This document shows positions 9,427 through 21,794 of a DNA stretch of 64,000 nucleotides, in pieces. The notes under the pieces are model-generated. The model saw only the letters and a program-made list of their open reading frames with translations, did no database searches and was not told the origin of the DNA. The stretch is from Lepas anatifera (Eukaryota > Arthropoda > Thecostraca > Lepadidae), in assembly GCA_034440635.1 (NCBI GenBank), contig JAOTON010000975.1:248001-312000 (forward strand), in the 5' to 3' direction. The translations under genes were made by a program, and so were the position numbers. Numbering within the stretch: the first letter of the stretch is position 1; each line of letters opens with the position of its first letter.

Positions 9427-11193
9427 ATGGATACCACACGCACCACAAATCCCTCTCCGCACCCTCCACTGGAGGTAGACACCTCTCAACCCCCTAGAGG
9501 GGAAGGGACCATGCAGACACCTGCGCCCAAACCGCAAAAGACGATGAGCCAGCCTTCCTGTCCTCGCGTTTTGGTAATGAGGGGACTGGATACATCCTCA
9601 TCCCTTGCAGCACTGTCACCATTCAAGCGAAAGGAAGCACTAGATCGTCTGGGCAAGGTCGTGAGATGTGACAAGTTACGTGACGGATCGTTGGAAGTTG
9701 AGTTTGCGCGAACCGAGGATGCCGAGCGTGCACTCTCCGTGACGGAACTGACGTTCACGAGGAAGGACTCGGGATCGAAAAAGACATGTAAAATCAACAT
9801 TTCAGTAGAGGCACACAGAACTAAGAACTTTAAGAAAGGCGTGGTGAATAGTCAGGAGCTAAGGGGGCTGTCTGAGGAAGAGATTGTTGAAGGACTTGAG
9901 GAACTCGGAGTGGTGGAGGTGCGGAGGATTCGTAGGAAAAGTGGAGATGCTATGCTCGACACTGACACTGTTATACTTACGTTTGACACAGAAGAGTTAC
10001 CGAATCACATCTTTGTTGGATATTCAAGAGTCGGGGTGAGGCCCTTCGTGCCAAGCCCCATGCGATGCTTTACGTGCCAGAAATATGGACACAGTGCCCG
10101 ATTCTGCAAAGGTAAAGGTGTATGTGGGAAGTGTTCATCGTTACACCACAGCACCACTGAGTGTGATGCCGAAGCATTGAAATGTGCAAACTGTGGGGGT
10201 TGCCACCAGGTAACAGACCGATCATGCCCAGAGTTTCTCCGAGAAAAAGAAATACTATCTATAAAGACCACACAACGTATCAGTTTTCGTGAGGCACGGG
10301 ACGCATACGAGGCGTCCCACCCGCGGAAAAGTTTTGCACAGGTAGCCTCTACAGGTATACCAAACACCCCAAGGATGACCGCGGAGGAGGTCATCCGCTC
10401 CCTAACCGTGGCGGACTTTGTTCGCCTGGCAGGGAGGATGGGGCTGGTGTTTTCACGCCAGCCCGCCGCCCCGGCTCCTGAGCCGACGGCGGCACCTCCT
10501 CCGCGCGCCCCTCCGTGGGGGGGTGAGGGGCAGGTCATCGCCCCCGCTTCTGTCTCTCCTCATTCGGCCCCTGCCAGGGATGGGGGAAAGGGGTCTGTCA
10601 CCGCCCCTAATCACCAGCCGTTTCCTGGTGCCGGTGACTCTGCACCAACACCTGGTGCGCCTCCCGGTGGATTCCCGCCGGTTTCAGAGGGATGGGTAGT
10701 CGTGGGACGAGGGGGAAAAGCCTCTCCCGCGGGAGGGCGCCGCCCGCCGTCCCCTGTCATTCCACCCGTTGGCGGCTCTGCTGCAGCGCCACAGCCACCA
10801 CCCGTTTCGGGTACCGAGACGCAGCCAGCACAGCTTCCTACCGACACTGCCTCGTCCACTGTCGCAACAATGCGAAAAAATTTTGAGGAAGTGCCGCGCG
10901 GTAGGTCTCCGACAAAACGTCCGGCGGGCAGTCCTCTCAGCCAGCCCCAGACCTCGCGCGCCCGCGGTAATTCCACCGAAAGCGGGCGAGGCCGCGGACC
11001 GGTTCGCAACCGGCTGGGTGGTTCAAACGTGGGACTAGCCAGAGGGCCATACGGGGGTTCCGGCCCCCTTGGAAGGGCTAGGGTCAGTTACCGTAGGCCA
11101 GTTCTTTTTCTTTTACTCACTAAGCCCGTTTCCCTTTATTTAAATGACTATTGTTCAGTGGAACTGCCGTGGTATTCGCGCGAATCTTTCTGA
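9427..11193 (+). CDS. LINE C ORF1, nucleic-acid-binding protein
   Basis: This encodes the gag-like ORF1 protein that packages LINE RNA. I choose the ATG at 9427 (MDTTRTTNPS) because it aligns with the ORF1 starts of D (14007) and E (23493); the frame itself opens at 9382. Residues about 50-110 (VLVMRGLD to EFARTEDAERAL) look RRM-like. Residues about 213-268 hold three CCHC-type knuckles: CFTCQKYGHSARFC, CGKCSSLHHSTTEC and CANCGGCHQVTDRSC. A Pro/Ser/Gly-rich basic tail follows. A one-base loss near 11065 removes the usual stop (GGAAGGGCTAG) and adds about 40 foreign residues, so ORF1 overlaps the start of ORF2 by 50 nt. Confidence 0.88.
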   Translation: MDTTRTTNPSPHPPLEVDTSQPPRGEGTMQTPAPKPQKTMSQPSCPRVLVMRGLDTSSSLAALSPFKRKEALDRLGKVVRCDKLRDGSLEVEFARTEDAERALSVTELTFTRKDSGSKKTCKINISVEAHRTKNFKKGVVNSQELRGLSEEEIVEGLEELGVVEVRRIRRKSGDAMLDTDTVILTFDTEELPNHIFVGYSRVGVRPFVPSPMRCFTCQKYGHSARFCKGKGVCGKCSSLHHSTTECDAEALKCANCGGCHQVTDRSCPEFLREKEILSIKTTQRISFREARDAYEASHPRKSFAQVASTGIPNTPRMTAEEVIRSLTVADFVRLAGRMGLVFSRQPAAPAPEPTAAPPPRAPPWGGEGQVIAPASVSPHSAPARDGGKGSVTAPNHQPFPGAGDSAPTPGAPPGGFPPVSEGWVVVGRGGKASPAGGRRPPSPVIPPVGGSAAAPQPPPVSGTETQPAQLPTDTASSTVATMRKNFEEVPRGRSPTKRPAGSPLSQPQTSRARGNSTESGRGRGPVRNRLGGSNVGLARGPYGGSGPLGRARVSYRRPVLFLLLTKPVSLYLNDYCSVELPWYSRESF

Positions 11194-12878
11194 CCTGCAA
11201 CACATTATATCACAGTATAACCCTAGTGTGCTTTGCCTTCAAGAGACAAAACTGTCGCCTGGAAGCCTTTTTAACCTGCGACAGTTCCAGACGTTCAGAA
11301 AGGACGTTTTCAGTAGCACCATTGCCTACGGTGGTGTTATGGTGGCAGTTCACCACTGCACCCCGTGCTTCCCTGTTCGCTTGAACACGGTTCTGCAGGC
11401 AGTGGCCGCCCGGGTAGATTTAGGATTTGTGAAAATCACAGTTTGTTCTATTTACCTCCCCCCTGGTGGCAACATTGATCTGCATAGTCTTAATGCTCTT
11501 GTTGACCAACTGCCAACCCCTTTTGTTCTATTGGGCGACTTTAATGCTCACAACCCATCATGGGGAGCGTCCTCGGACCGCTCGTGTCCCCGAGGCCGAA
11601 CAGTGGAACGTTTCCTCCATCTCAACTCTCTCTGCCTGCTGAACACTGGTCGTCCCACTCACTTTACCCTGCCTTCTGGATCGCTCTCGGCTATAGACCT
11701 CTCTGTCTGCTCACCTTCACTCTTTACCCAGCTCAGCTGGTGCACCCTTGAAGACCTCCATGGGAGTGACCACTTTCCAATAAACATCCGTTCAGCCCGG
11801 TCGGCTGCACCGCTGGTTCTGCCATCCCGGTGGAACCTCCGAAGGGCTGACTGGGAGGGCTTCCGGGGCGCATGTGGCCCCTTGGATGTAAGTGCTGAGG
11901 GTTCGGCAACGGCAGCAGTAAAGCATTTTAATGACATGATTCTCTCAGCAGCCAAACGTTTTATCCCAATGACTTCCGGCAAACCCAAACGAACTCCTGT
12001 CCCCTGGTGGAACCACGAATGCCGACAAGCGATTTTAGAAAGGAAACGGGCTTACAGAGTACTTAAAAGACACACAACGACGCCTAACATAATAACGTTT
12101 AGGCGCGCGAGAGCGTTGGCGCGACGTATAGTTGTTAACTCTAAAAGGAGATGGTGGGTGGCATATGTCAATACAATCAACCGTTTTACTCCATCTACAC
12201 GGGTCTGGTCTCGTATTCAAAGTATACAAGGAAAGCATCGATCAACACCTGCCACAGTATTAGAGGAAAACGGCGTCAAAATTAGCAATCCACAGGCAGT
12301 GGCTGACCGTATGGCTGCAGCATTCGAGGCAAGATGTAGCAGGGAGTCCCAGGATCTCGAGTTTGTTCGCTTTCGGGAGCGAGAAGAGAGAACACCGATT
12401 AATTTTGGTAACGACAGTTCGGCTACATACAACATTCCTTTTTCAATGCGTGAACTCCGGGCTGCACTAAACAATACAAAAAACGTATCTCCGGGACCTG
12501 ACACAATTACCTGCGAGATGTTGCGGCACGCCCCTGACTGCTCTCTTGTATCACTGCTTGACATATTTAACTATATATGGACGCAGGATGACTTCCCAGA
12601 CCAGTGGCGCGAGGCCACCATAATACCAATCCTTAAGCCAGGAAAGCCAGGAGTGTCTCCTGATGACTTTCGCCCGATATCTCTCACCTCCTGTGTGTGT
12701 AAGCTGCTTGAAAGAATGGTTAATACTAGGCTCGTGTGGTTCTTGGAGACCAATCAACTGCTTTCGAACGTCCAGTGTGGTTTTCGCCGAGGCAGAAGTA
12801 CTGTCGACCATCTTCTTTCTCTCGATGCTGATATCCGTAAAGGGTTCTCTGAAAAACAACACACAATAGCTATTTTCT
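11144..12878 (+). pseudogene. LINE C ORF2, N-terminal part (endonuclease and start of RT)
   Basis: This is the first 578 codons of the LINE polyprotein. The apurinic-type endonuclease occupies about residues 1-215, with QWNCRG (5-10), QETK (33-36), GDFNAHN (131-137) and SDHFP (208-212). These are the conserved metal- and substrate-binding motifs of the exonuclease III fold. RT motifs follow: DFRPISLTS and QCGFRRGRSTVDHL. The frame is cut at the RT block after HTIAIF by LINE D and resumes in frame at 19810. Without D the whole ORF2 would be open (about 1239 residues), so C may have been competent before the hit. Confidence 0.92.
12866..12878. repeat. Left target-site duplication of LINE D
   Basis: ATAGCTATTTTCT is repeated at 19797..19809. 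It lies inside ORF2 of LINE C. Confidence 0.95.
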
Positions 12879-13986
12879 CCCCGCAGGGGACCAATTTTCA
12901 TCTGCCGGACTTGTTGGCACCTGCTGACTGGTCCGGCACATGGATAATTGGGTACGGGATGTGACGACACCCGCGACCCCAGTTGGCAGGATGGGTATCG
13001 CCCGCCGCCTTCGGGCGAGAGGCCAAATCGAAACTGCCATCCTCATCCTTTCATGCCCTTCCTAAATTCAAATCCCACCAACTCCTTGTTCCTTTTCCTC
13101 TTCTTTCCTTATTTCCTTGTGTATCCATGCCTTTCCATCCGTATCCTTTCTGTCCACTCCTAAATACCCCTCCTATCCACTGTCTGCGATGTCTGGCCCG
13201 GCGTGTCTCCGTGGGTGGCGGAGATGTGTGCACTCTTGCTCGTCTTGAGTGTGGACATCTCGGTCGCGTGTGGCGCGCGGCTGGGCTGGACAGCGCAGAC
13301 CGACCCTCTTCCTTTTCCAACCCATAACTTCCCAGTTACCCACTTTTTCCCAGTGTCATGGGCGTCCTTGCACGTGCCTATGATTCCTGGATGGTCTGGG
13401 TGTATGTGGGCCTCCGGCTCGTGTGGCTGGCGATTGGATCCCTCTAATAGCCGGCCCTGCGGGCCGGGGGCTCACTTCTCTCGGACCAGCCGGGAATCAG
13501 TTGTGACGAGCAGGTGGTAGTCGCCTGCTCCGATGAGGCCGTGCGAGGGCGCCTGTCTTTTAAGGTGAGCTGCGCACCGACCCGTACCCCGGGATGAAGG
13601 AGTCCTGGTAGCTGAGCTGAGGTAGGCGCTGTTGTGGTTCGTGTGCCTCTAGCAACACTCTACTTTGGTCTGGATTTCCGCAAGGGCGGGGAACTCTTGA
13701 GGGCATCGACAAGAGTAGCAGCATTGTAAAAGTCTGTCGGCCTTTCGTGGAGCTCGGCTGCCCCTCCCTCCTTGGGTGAAGTCCCAACTTCACCCGGGGA
13801 GGGTGGGGTGTCCGCGCCCCGCCCGGGGTCGTCTAGGCTAGGTGCAAGGGGGGACCGTCGTCGGGGCAGGGGGGCTTGGTGAGTCTCTCTCCCCCGCTGT
13901 AACGGCGGCGTCTCCCCCCGTATAGCCAGCCCGTGCGTCGTTTCGCCTCGTAGCACCCTCGTCGGAAGGGGGGCGCACGTGGCTGG
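12879..13986 (+). promoter_or_regulatory. 5' UTR module of LINE D
   Basis: By eye this is about 95% identical to the 5' UTRs of C and E, including the opening CCCCGCAGGGG, the pyrimidine tract and the GC-rich hairpins. The ORFs that follow are much more diverged. Promoter function is inferred from LINE biology. Confidence 0.7.
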
Positions 13987-14006
13987 TCGAACCTTATGAT
14001 CTTCCT

Positions 14007-15660
14007 ATGGACACTTCTAACCCCTCGAACCCTTCTCTTCACCCTCCACCGGAGGTTGACATCTCCCATCCCCCTTTGGGGGAAGGGATTGAGCGAACAC
14101 CTAGATCCGGTTCGCAAAAACCGACCATCCAGCCGTCCTGTCCCCGTGTTTTAGTAATACGGGGACTCGACTCATCTCTTGCGGCCCTGTCGCCTTTCAA
14201 GCGAAAGGAGGCCCTCGATCGTCTCGGCAAAGTCGTCCGATGTGTAAAGCTCCGCGATGGTTCACTGGAGGTTGAGTTTGCGCGAGTAGAGGACGCAGAG
14301 CGTGCACTTTCCGTATCAGAACTCAAATTCACAAGGAAGGAGTCTGGACAGCAAACAACACACAAAGTACATGTTTCCGTAGAACCGCACAGAACAAAGA
14401 ATTTCACGAAAGGAGTCGTCACCAGTCAGGAACTCAGGGGACTCTCGGAGGAGGAAATTGCTGAAGGGCTTGATGAACTTGGAGTGGTGGAGGTGCGCAG
14501 AATCAGGAGGAGAAGTGGCGACAACATGCTGGACACAGACACAGTCATACTTACATTCGACAAACCAGAGCTGCCGGATCACATCTATGTCGGTTACACG
14601 AGGGTCGGCGTGAGACCATATGTGCCATCACCCATGCGATGCTTCACCTGCCAGAAGTTTGGCCACACCGCCCGAGCTTGCAAAGGCAAGCGTGTATGCG
14701 GGAAATGTGCTTCAGAGGTCCACAGTACCACAGAATGCGACTCAGAAACCCTAAAGTGTGCGAATTGTAATGGATGTCATGAAGTTGTTGATCGTGCATG
14801 TCCCGAATTAAGCAAAGAAAAAGAAATACTTACCATAATGATCACACAAAAGGTTAGCTTCCGCCAGGCTAGGGATGTTTACATGGCCTCCCACCCCCAA
14901 AAGCGCTACTCCCAAGTAGCATCTACCAGCAGTTCGGGTACCCCAAAGATGACCGCGGAGGAGGTCATCCGTTCCCTGACCGTGGCAGACTTTGTTCGCC
15001 TGGCGGGGAGGATGGGGCTGGTTTTTTCACACCAGCCCGCCACCCCGGCTCCTGAGCCGGCGGTGGCACCTCCTCCGCGACCCCCTCCGTGGGGGGAAGG
15101 GGGCGGGTCGCTGTTCCTGCTCCTACCTCCCCTCCCCGGCCCTCGCCGGTGATGGAGGACAGGGCCCTCCCCTCGCGCCACAGCACCAGCAGGCGGCTCC
15201 TGCTGGTGACTCCCTGGAGTCGGCACCCGGTGCCACTCCGAGCCAAGCACCGACTGAGACGGAGGGATGGGTGGTTGTAGGACGGGGTGGTAAGCACTCC
15301 ACCACGGGGAGGCGTTTCCGGCCGCCTGCCGTCCAACCACCCACCGGCGGCGATAATTCAGCGCCTCCACCGCCGCCGCCGACCTTGCCAGTGACCCAGA
15401 CGCCGGCAGCACAGCCTCCAGCCCAGATCCGCTCTTCCACCGTCACGGCAATGCGGAGAAATTTTGAGGGGCCGCGGAGCAGGTCTCCGACAAAGCGTCC
15501 TGCTGTGAGCCCTCCCAGCGAGCCCCAAACAACACGAGCGCGTGCTCATTCTGATGAAGGCGCACGAAGTCGTGGTCCGGTCCGCTACCGAATCGGTGGC
15601 CCCAGCGTGGGGCCAGGCAGGGGTCCATACGGGGGTACTGGGCCCCCTTGGAAAGGTTAG
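14007..15660 (+). pseudogene. LINE D ORF1 (frameshifted)
   Basis: The gag-like ORF1 begins MDTSNPSNPS. The RRM-like N-terminal part and the three knuckles are intact: CFTCQKFGHTARAC, CGKCASEVHSTTEC and CANCNGCHEVVDRAC. At least two frame changes fall in the G/C-rich Pro-rich segment (about 15086-15160). The last part continues in another frame to the stop at 15658-15660 (ending GGTGPPWKG). In the knuckle region it is close to ORF1 of C (roughly 80% of residues by eye) and clearly farther from E. Confidence 0.88.
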
Positions 15661-15705
15661 GTTAAGCCGTCTATTTTTAGTAAGCCCGTTTTCTTTTAGC
15701 TTAAA

Positions 15706-18700
15706 ATGACATTTCTACAGTGGAATTGCCGAGGCCTCCGTTCGAATTTTAGCGACCTGCAGCAGATTTTGTCCGATTATAACCCGTCTGTCTTATGTCT
15801 TCAGGAGACAAAATTGTCCCCCTGGAGCTGCTTATAATATTCGAAATTATCAGAGTTTTAGAAAAGATATTTTTAGTTCAACAATAGCATACGGAGGGGT
15901 GATGGTTGCTGTGCACCATGCCACTCCCTGCTACAGTATACCTCTAAATACAGCGCTGCAGGCGGTAGCCGCCCGGGTAGACCTTGGTTATATTAAATTG
16001 ACTGTGTGTTCTATCTACCTACCACCGGGCGCCAATCTAAATTTAAATGATCTGCATAATTTAGTCGACCAGCTGTCCACACCTTTCCTGTTACTTGGTG
16101 ATTTTAACGCTCACAACTCAGCGTGGGGTGGAGCTGCCGGCTGCACGTGTCCCCGGGGCCGCACGGTCGAGAGATTTCTTCACCTTAATTCCCTCTGCCT
16201 CCTCAATTCCGGTTGTGCTACTCATATTACTGTACCCTCTGGTTCTCTCTCTTCTATTGACCTTTCCATTTGTTCTCCGTCTCTTCTCATCCAGTTAAAT
16301 TGGATCACCCTGGATGATCCTCACGGAAGTGACCATTTCCCTATTCTTATCTCTCCGAACCGTCCTCGCCCTGCGGGGAGCATACCCCCGCGCTGGAACG
16401 AAAGGCGGGCAGACTGGGCAGGTTTCGGGGCTGCTTGTGGTGCGGTGGACCCCACCCCGGAGGCCTCGGCCACGCAGGCTGTCGAGAATTTTAATTGTAT
16501 GATCTTGACAGCAGCGAAACATTTTATTCCGATGACACGTGGGCAGTCAAAACGCACTCCTGTGCCGTGGTGGAACCAGGAGTGCAAGTCAGCCATTTTA
16601 AGCAGAAAAAGGGCTTTTAGAATATTTAACAGACACTCAACAGCAACAAACCACGCGAATTTCAAGCGTGCTAGGGCGTTTGCGCGTCGCGTTGTGCTGA
16701 ACTCGAAGAGAAGGTGGTTTGTAGAATATGTGTCTAGGGTAAATCGTTTCACTCCGTCAGCTGAGGTCTGGTTCCAAATACGAAGAATGCAGGGAAAAAA
16801 TCGTCCCCCGTCTGCTCCAGTTTTGGAAGCCAACGGGTTTAAGATAACCGACTCGCAAGAGGTGGCTGAGCACATGGCGAGAGCTTTCCATGATCGTTGC
16901 AGTGTCTCCTCTGAAAATCCTCATTTTACTCGAATTCGTGAAATCGCGGAGAGAAAACCGGTCGACTTTGGGCGGGATAACTCGGCTCATTACAATGTGC
17001 CTTTTTCAATAGCTGAGCTCAGAGCAGCACTGTCCACTGTGAGGCCGGTGTCACCTGGCCCTGATAACATCACTAACAATATGCTTCGCCAGTTACCTGA
17101 TGCATCTCTATCGTCTCTGCTAAACATATATAATCACATCTGGAGTAACAATGATTTCCCAGATCAGTGGCGCGAGGCACATATCGTACCTATTTTGAAG
17201 CCCGGCAAAACTGGCTCATCACCCAACGACTTTCGTCCCATCTCATTGACTTCGTGTGTGTGTAAACTGCTCGAAAAAATGGTCAACATGCGTCTTGTTT
17301 GGTATCTGGAATCCAACCAGCTTCTTTGTAATAGCCAGTGTGGTTTTCGCCAGGGCCGCTCCACAATAGACCACCTAGTTCGTTTAGATGCCTCTGTGCG
17401 CGAGGGTTTTGTACGTAAATGTCACACAATTGCGGTGTTCTTTGACGTTGAGCGCGCGTATGATTGTACTTGGAGACACGGCATCCTACACAAACTTTTC
17501 GAGCTCGGTGTGCGAGGGCACATGGGATGGTTCATTTCCAATTTTCTTAGAAATAGGTTTTTTCGTTATCGCGTTAACTCTGTCTTATCAAATCGATACC
17601 AACAACAGAGGGGAATTGCTCAAGGTTCTGTGAGCTCTATCGCCCTGTTTGCAGTTATGATTAACGACATAGCAGGCACTTTACCCACGAATATTCACCA
17701 CGCACTTTTTGTAGACGATTTTACGATATGGGTGACGGCGTCCACCACTGCCGCTGCACAGAGGCGACTGCAGCTCGGTCTTGATCGTTTGCAGGAGTGG
17801 AGCACACGAAACGGCTTAAGCTTCTCAAGTGTAAAAACCAAGTGCATGCACTTTTGCAACAGACGTGGAGATTGTGAGGACCCAAAGTTGTATATCTATG
17901 GAAATTTGATCGATGTTGTACCGGAAACGAGATTTCTAGGGCTCACACTGGACAAAAGGCTCTCATACATACCACATCTGAAGCAGCTCCGCGCAAAGTG
18001 TTTTGATACATTAAATATACTCAAAGTCCTAACAAAAATGAGGTACGGGGCTGACAGGAAAACGCTTGTCATGCTCTATAGGTCATTAGTACGCTCAAAA
18101 ATTGAGTATGGTAGCCTGGTATATGAAGCCGCTCCCCAATCAGCAAAAACCATGCTGGATACTGTGCACCATCAAGCCGTTAGAGTTATAACGGGAGCAT
18201 TCCGTACATCCCCAATATCAAGCATGTTAGTGGACGTCGATGAAATGCCATTAGAGTTGCGCCGAAAAACACTTGCCATGCGCTATGTATTGAAACTCAA
18301 ACAATCCCCGACGCATCCCACATACCCAATATTTTTTGGTGACGCCCAGATCCGCCAGATTGATAATGGATCCCGCGCGGCAGCCCGTCATCCAGGAGTA
18401 AGGGTCCGCGCCTGGCTTGTGGAGGCTGGGATAGACACAGATCTCATTGAACCGTGTGACGCGTGTTTGGTTGAACCTTGGCTTATCTCTGCAGTGGACA
18501 CAAACAAGAGCTTACTGGATCAATGTAGAAATATGCCTCCTGAAGTTATGCGCCAGTTATTTAGGGAGTTCTGTTCTGAATCTTATAATAATCACATCCA
18601 CTTTTACACTGATGGTTCGAAGGGTGATGGTGGCACGGGATGTGCATTTGTCAGCGACGGCGTTGAAAAGTGTTTTAGTTTACCGCGCGAGGCATCTGTG

Positions 18701-19434
18701 TTTACCGCTGAGCTGTACGCAATATTCCGTTGTCTGGACCATGTTTCGAAGTTAAGGGCGAGAAAGTTTGTTATTTTTACAGATTCTTTGTCTTCTGTAC
18801 AGGCATTGGAGTCTTTTTACTTTTATAATATGTCAGCATCTTATCTCTTGACCCTTATTAGGCAGAAACTGCATAGCCTGAGGGGAAAGGGAAAATGTGT
18901 AGATTTAGTTTGGGTGCCAAGTCACTGCGGAATCGCCGGAAATGAGCGGGCAGATCGATGTGCAAAGACGGGGGCAGAACATGCTGCCCCCCAGGTCTTC
19001 GTGTTCCATTTTTTGACATGTACGCGCAAGTTAAAATGTATGTTTTTAGCGACTGGCAACGTCGATGGGATTGTGATTTTAAAGGTAGGATGCTCCGCGA
19101 GCTGAAACCACGCTTAGGATCGTGGACCTCAAGTAGTGCAGGCTCCAGAAGGGAGGAGGTTGTCCTGTGTAGATTGCGACTGGGACACACTCATTCAACC
19201 CATTCATATCTTTTATCTCGTCGTGACCCGCCGGAGTGTCCACGCTGTGGCGACAGGCTCACAGTCAAACATATCCTTTTAGATTGCCGTGACTTTGAGA
19301 TAGAGAGAAACCGCTTTCTGCAGGGATCTCCGACAATGAATTCTCTTTTGGGCGAGCATCGTGCTGTGGATATTGCTACCATTATGTTATATCTGAGGAG
19401 CGTTGGTTTTAATGTCATATATTCACCCTCGTAG
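15706..19434 (+). pseudogene. LINE D ORF2 (endonuclease, RT, RNase H), two frameshifts
   Basis: ORF2 starts at the ATG at 15706 (MTFLQWNCRG), 45 nt after the ORF1 stop. One extra base in a C-run near 15820 shifts the frame. It is then open from about 15840 to 18985, and another C-run change near 18990 moves the terminal part into the frame ending at 19434. Endonuclease motifs are GDFNAHN and SDHFP. RT motifs include FRPISLTS, CGFRQGRSTIDHL, FFDVERAYD, GIAQGSVSS and the catalytic FVDDF. RNase H shows FYTDGSKGDGG, FTAELYAIFRCLD, FTDSLSS and WVPSHCGIAGNERADR. The C-terminal zinc motif is CPRCGDRLTVKHILLDC. Confidence 0.93.
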
Positions 19435-19732
19435 TTTTTCAGGTTTTACGTGGTGTATAAGTTCATTTTACCTTTTCGCTGACCTTGGTATGTGATGTTA
19501 AAATGTCTGCGACTCTGGTCAGTTTTTACATTTTATTCTATTCTTTTTGTTTTTATTTATATTATTGTTGTATTATTGTTCTGTTTTTTACGTATGACCT
19601 TTTGATTTTGTTTTAAAAACTTAACCTGTTTTACACCTTACTTGTTGAAATGTTGTTGACTTGCTGCTTTTACCTTTGACACACTTTTAGCCCTGTGAGA
19701 CGCTGAAACTATACTGTATATATCTTGTCTAG

Positions 19733-19796
19733 TGTTATGGGCGCCACATGACCCGTGTTGTCGGTGCGCCCTTAAACACCAACGATGATGATGATG
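19733..19796 (+). promoter_or_regulatory. LINE D 3' terminal stem-loop and (ATG)n tail
   Basis: GTTATGGGCGCCACATGACC, then GTCGGTGCGCCC, can pair GGGCGC with GCGCCC. A tail of ATG repeats follows. It is the only 3' UTR segment shared by all lineages here, and is probably the RT recognition site (inferred). Confidence 0.7.
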
Positions 19797-19809
19797 ATAG
19801 CTATTTTCT
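19797..19809. repeat. Right target-site duplication of LINE D
   Basis: ATAGCTATTTTCT, identical to 12866..12878. Confidence 0.95.
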
Positions 19810-21794
19810 ACGACGTAAAGCAGGCCTATGATTCGGTATGGAGGCATGGCATCCTGAAAAAGGTGTTCGGATTGGGCATACGGGGTCATATGGGCTGGTT
19901 TCTCTCAAATTTCTTGCGAAGCCGTCGGTTTAGATTCAGGATAGGTAGCGTGCAGTCAGAGGAGCGAGCGCAGGGAAGCGGAACGGCCCAAGGTTGCGTG
20001 ATCTCTGTGACCATGTTCGCTATCGCAATCAACGACATATCACATAACCTACCACGTAATATCAACACAGCTCTATTCGTAGACGATTTCAGCATGTGGG
20101 TAACGGCGTCGTCCACAGCCGCTGCAGAAAGGCAGCTACAGCTCGGACTCACAAAGTTGCAGCGGTGGAGCTCCAAAAATGGTCTACAATTCTCAACGAC
20201 AAAAACGAAATGTATACATTTTTGCCGCAGACGCAGTCCGTGTGATGATCCCACATTAACTATGTATGGAGAAAGAATCCAGGTAGTCGCACATGCACGG
20301 TTCCTGGGCCTGACTTTTGACTCTAAGTTGACTTATATAAACCACTTTAAGGTTGTAAGGGAAAGGTGCTTCAAGGATCTGAACATTCTGAAGGTTATAA
20401 CTAAGTTAAAGTATGGCGCAGACAGAAAAACACTTTTGATGTTGTACCGATCGCTAATCCGATCAAAAATTGAATATGGCTGCATGGTATACGATTCAGC
20501 CACGGAGACAGCAAAATCTATGCTAAATACCATTCATCACCATGCCATTCGAATTATCATCGGTGCATTCCGCACATCGCCTACCGCCAGCATACTCGTC
20601 GAGGCAAACGAGATGCCGTTAGACTTGCGACGTCGTGTCCTTGCGATGAAATACGCTCTAAAAATAAAACAGTCTCCAAACCATCCAACATACAGTAAGC
20701 TATTCTCTGATGACATCAGACACTCGGAAGAAAATCTATCCCGAAACAGACACCCTGGTCTCAGAATTGGAGCGTGGCTGAGGGAAGCAGGAGTTGACTG
20801 TGAACAGGTTGAGACTTTCCAGAATCCCTTATTAGAACCATGGACTCTCCCAGAGCCTCAGGTGGACACCAGTTTGCTTGTTAAGACCAAGAATCTGCCG
20901 CCTGTTGCGGTCCGGCAGATTTTCTGGGAACACGTAAATGACATGTATTCAGGTTTTGAGATATATTATACAGACGGATCTAAGACGGAGAGCGGTGTCG
21001 GATGTGCGTATGTAAGTGATGGAATTGAACAACGTTATACACTCCCTGTGACAGCATCAGTTTTTACTGCTGAACTTTACGCTATCTTCCGAGTTTTAGA
21101 CCAGGTGTTACGGTCGAGGAGACGCAAATACGTTGTATTTACTGACTCATTGTCGTCTTTGCAAGCACTAACATCATTTGATTTTCACCCCTCATCGTCA
21201 TATATTCTGGAACTTATTCGGAATAAGATGCACAGAGCACACTGCCAACAAAAACAATTAACACTGGCATGGGTGCCCAGCCACGTGGGAGTGCCTGGCA
21301 ATGAGCAATGTGACACTGCGGCGAAGGATGCGTCACGGGGTATCGTGCCGTCAGGAATAAAAGTGCCTTACTCTGACTGTTTCCCTGCCATCAGGCAGTA
21401 TGCATTCGAGTCTTGGCAACGGAGATGGGACAATGATCCCAAGGGCTCCAAATTGCGCCTTATGAAGCCCAGGATCGGCGCGTGGTCATCGGCCAATGCC
21501 AGGTGCAGAACGGACGAGGTTGTTTTAGCCAGATTGCGTATAGGACACACTCACTCCACTCACTCGTTCCTTCTGAGAGGAGAGGAGCCACCGGAGTGCC
21601 CGCGATGTGGGGAACACCTCTCTGTTAAGCATGTTCTCACTGACTGCCGGGACTTTGAGATTGAGAGGAGGGCTCACTTCCCCGCAGATTTTTCACTCGG
21701 GTCCCTTATTGGTGAGTCGCCGTCAGTCGATGTGGCAACAATATCGGCTTTTTTAAAGAGTATCGCATTCAATGTCATTTATTCACCCTCGTAG
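19810..21794 (+). pseudogene. LINE C ORF2, C-terminal part (RT, RNase H, zinc motif)
   Basis: This continues the ORF2 interrupted at 12878, in the same frame once D and one duplication are ignored. It carries YDVKQAYDSVW, GTAQGCVIS, the RT catalytic FVDDFSMW, RNase H (YYTDGSKTESGVGCAYV, FTAELYAIFRVLD, FTDSLSSLQAL, WVPSHVGVPGNEQCDTAAK) and the C-terminal CPRCGEHLSVKHVLTDC motif. It ends FNVIYSPS at the stop 21792-21794. No frameshift is seen in this part. Confidence 0.92.

Larger units (their letters stand above)
12879..19796 (+). mobile_element. Full-length LINE D, nested in ORF2 of LINE C
   Basis: D is 6918 bp long, starts CCCCGCAGGGGACC, ends in CGATGATGATGATG and is flanked by a perfect 13-bp duplication. 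It has the same layout as C but belongs to a different coding lineage, together with the truncated copies B and G. It must be younger than C. Confidence 0.95.
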
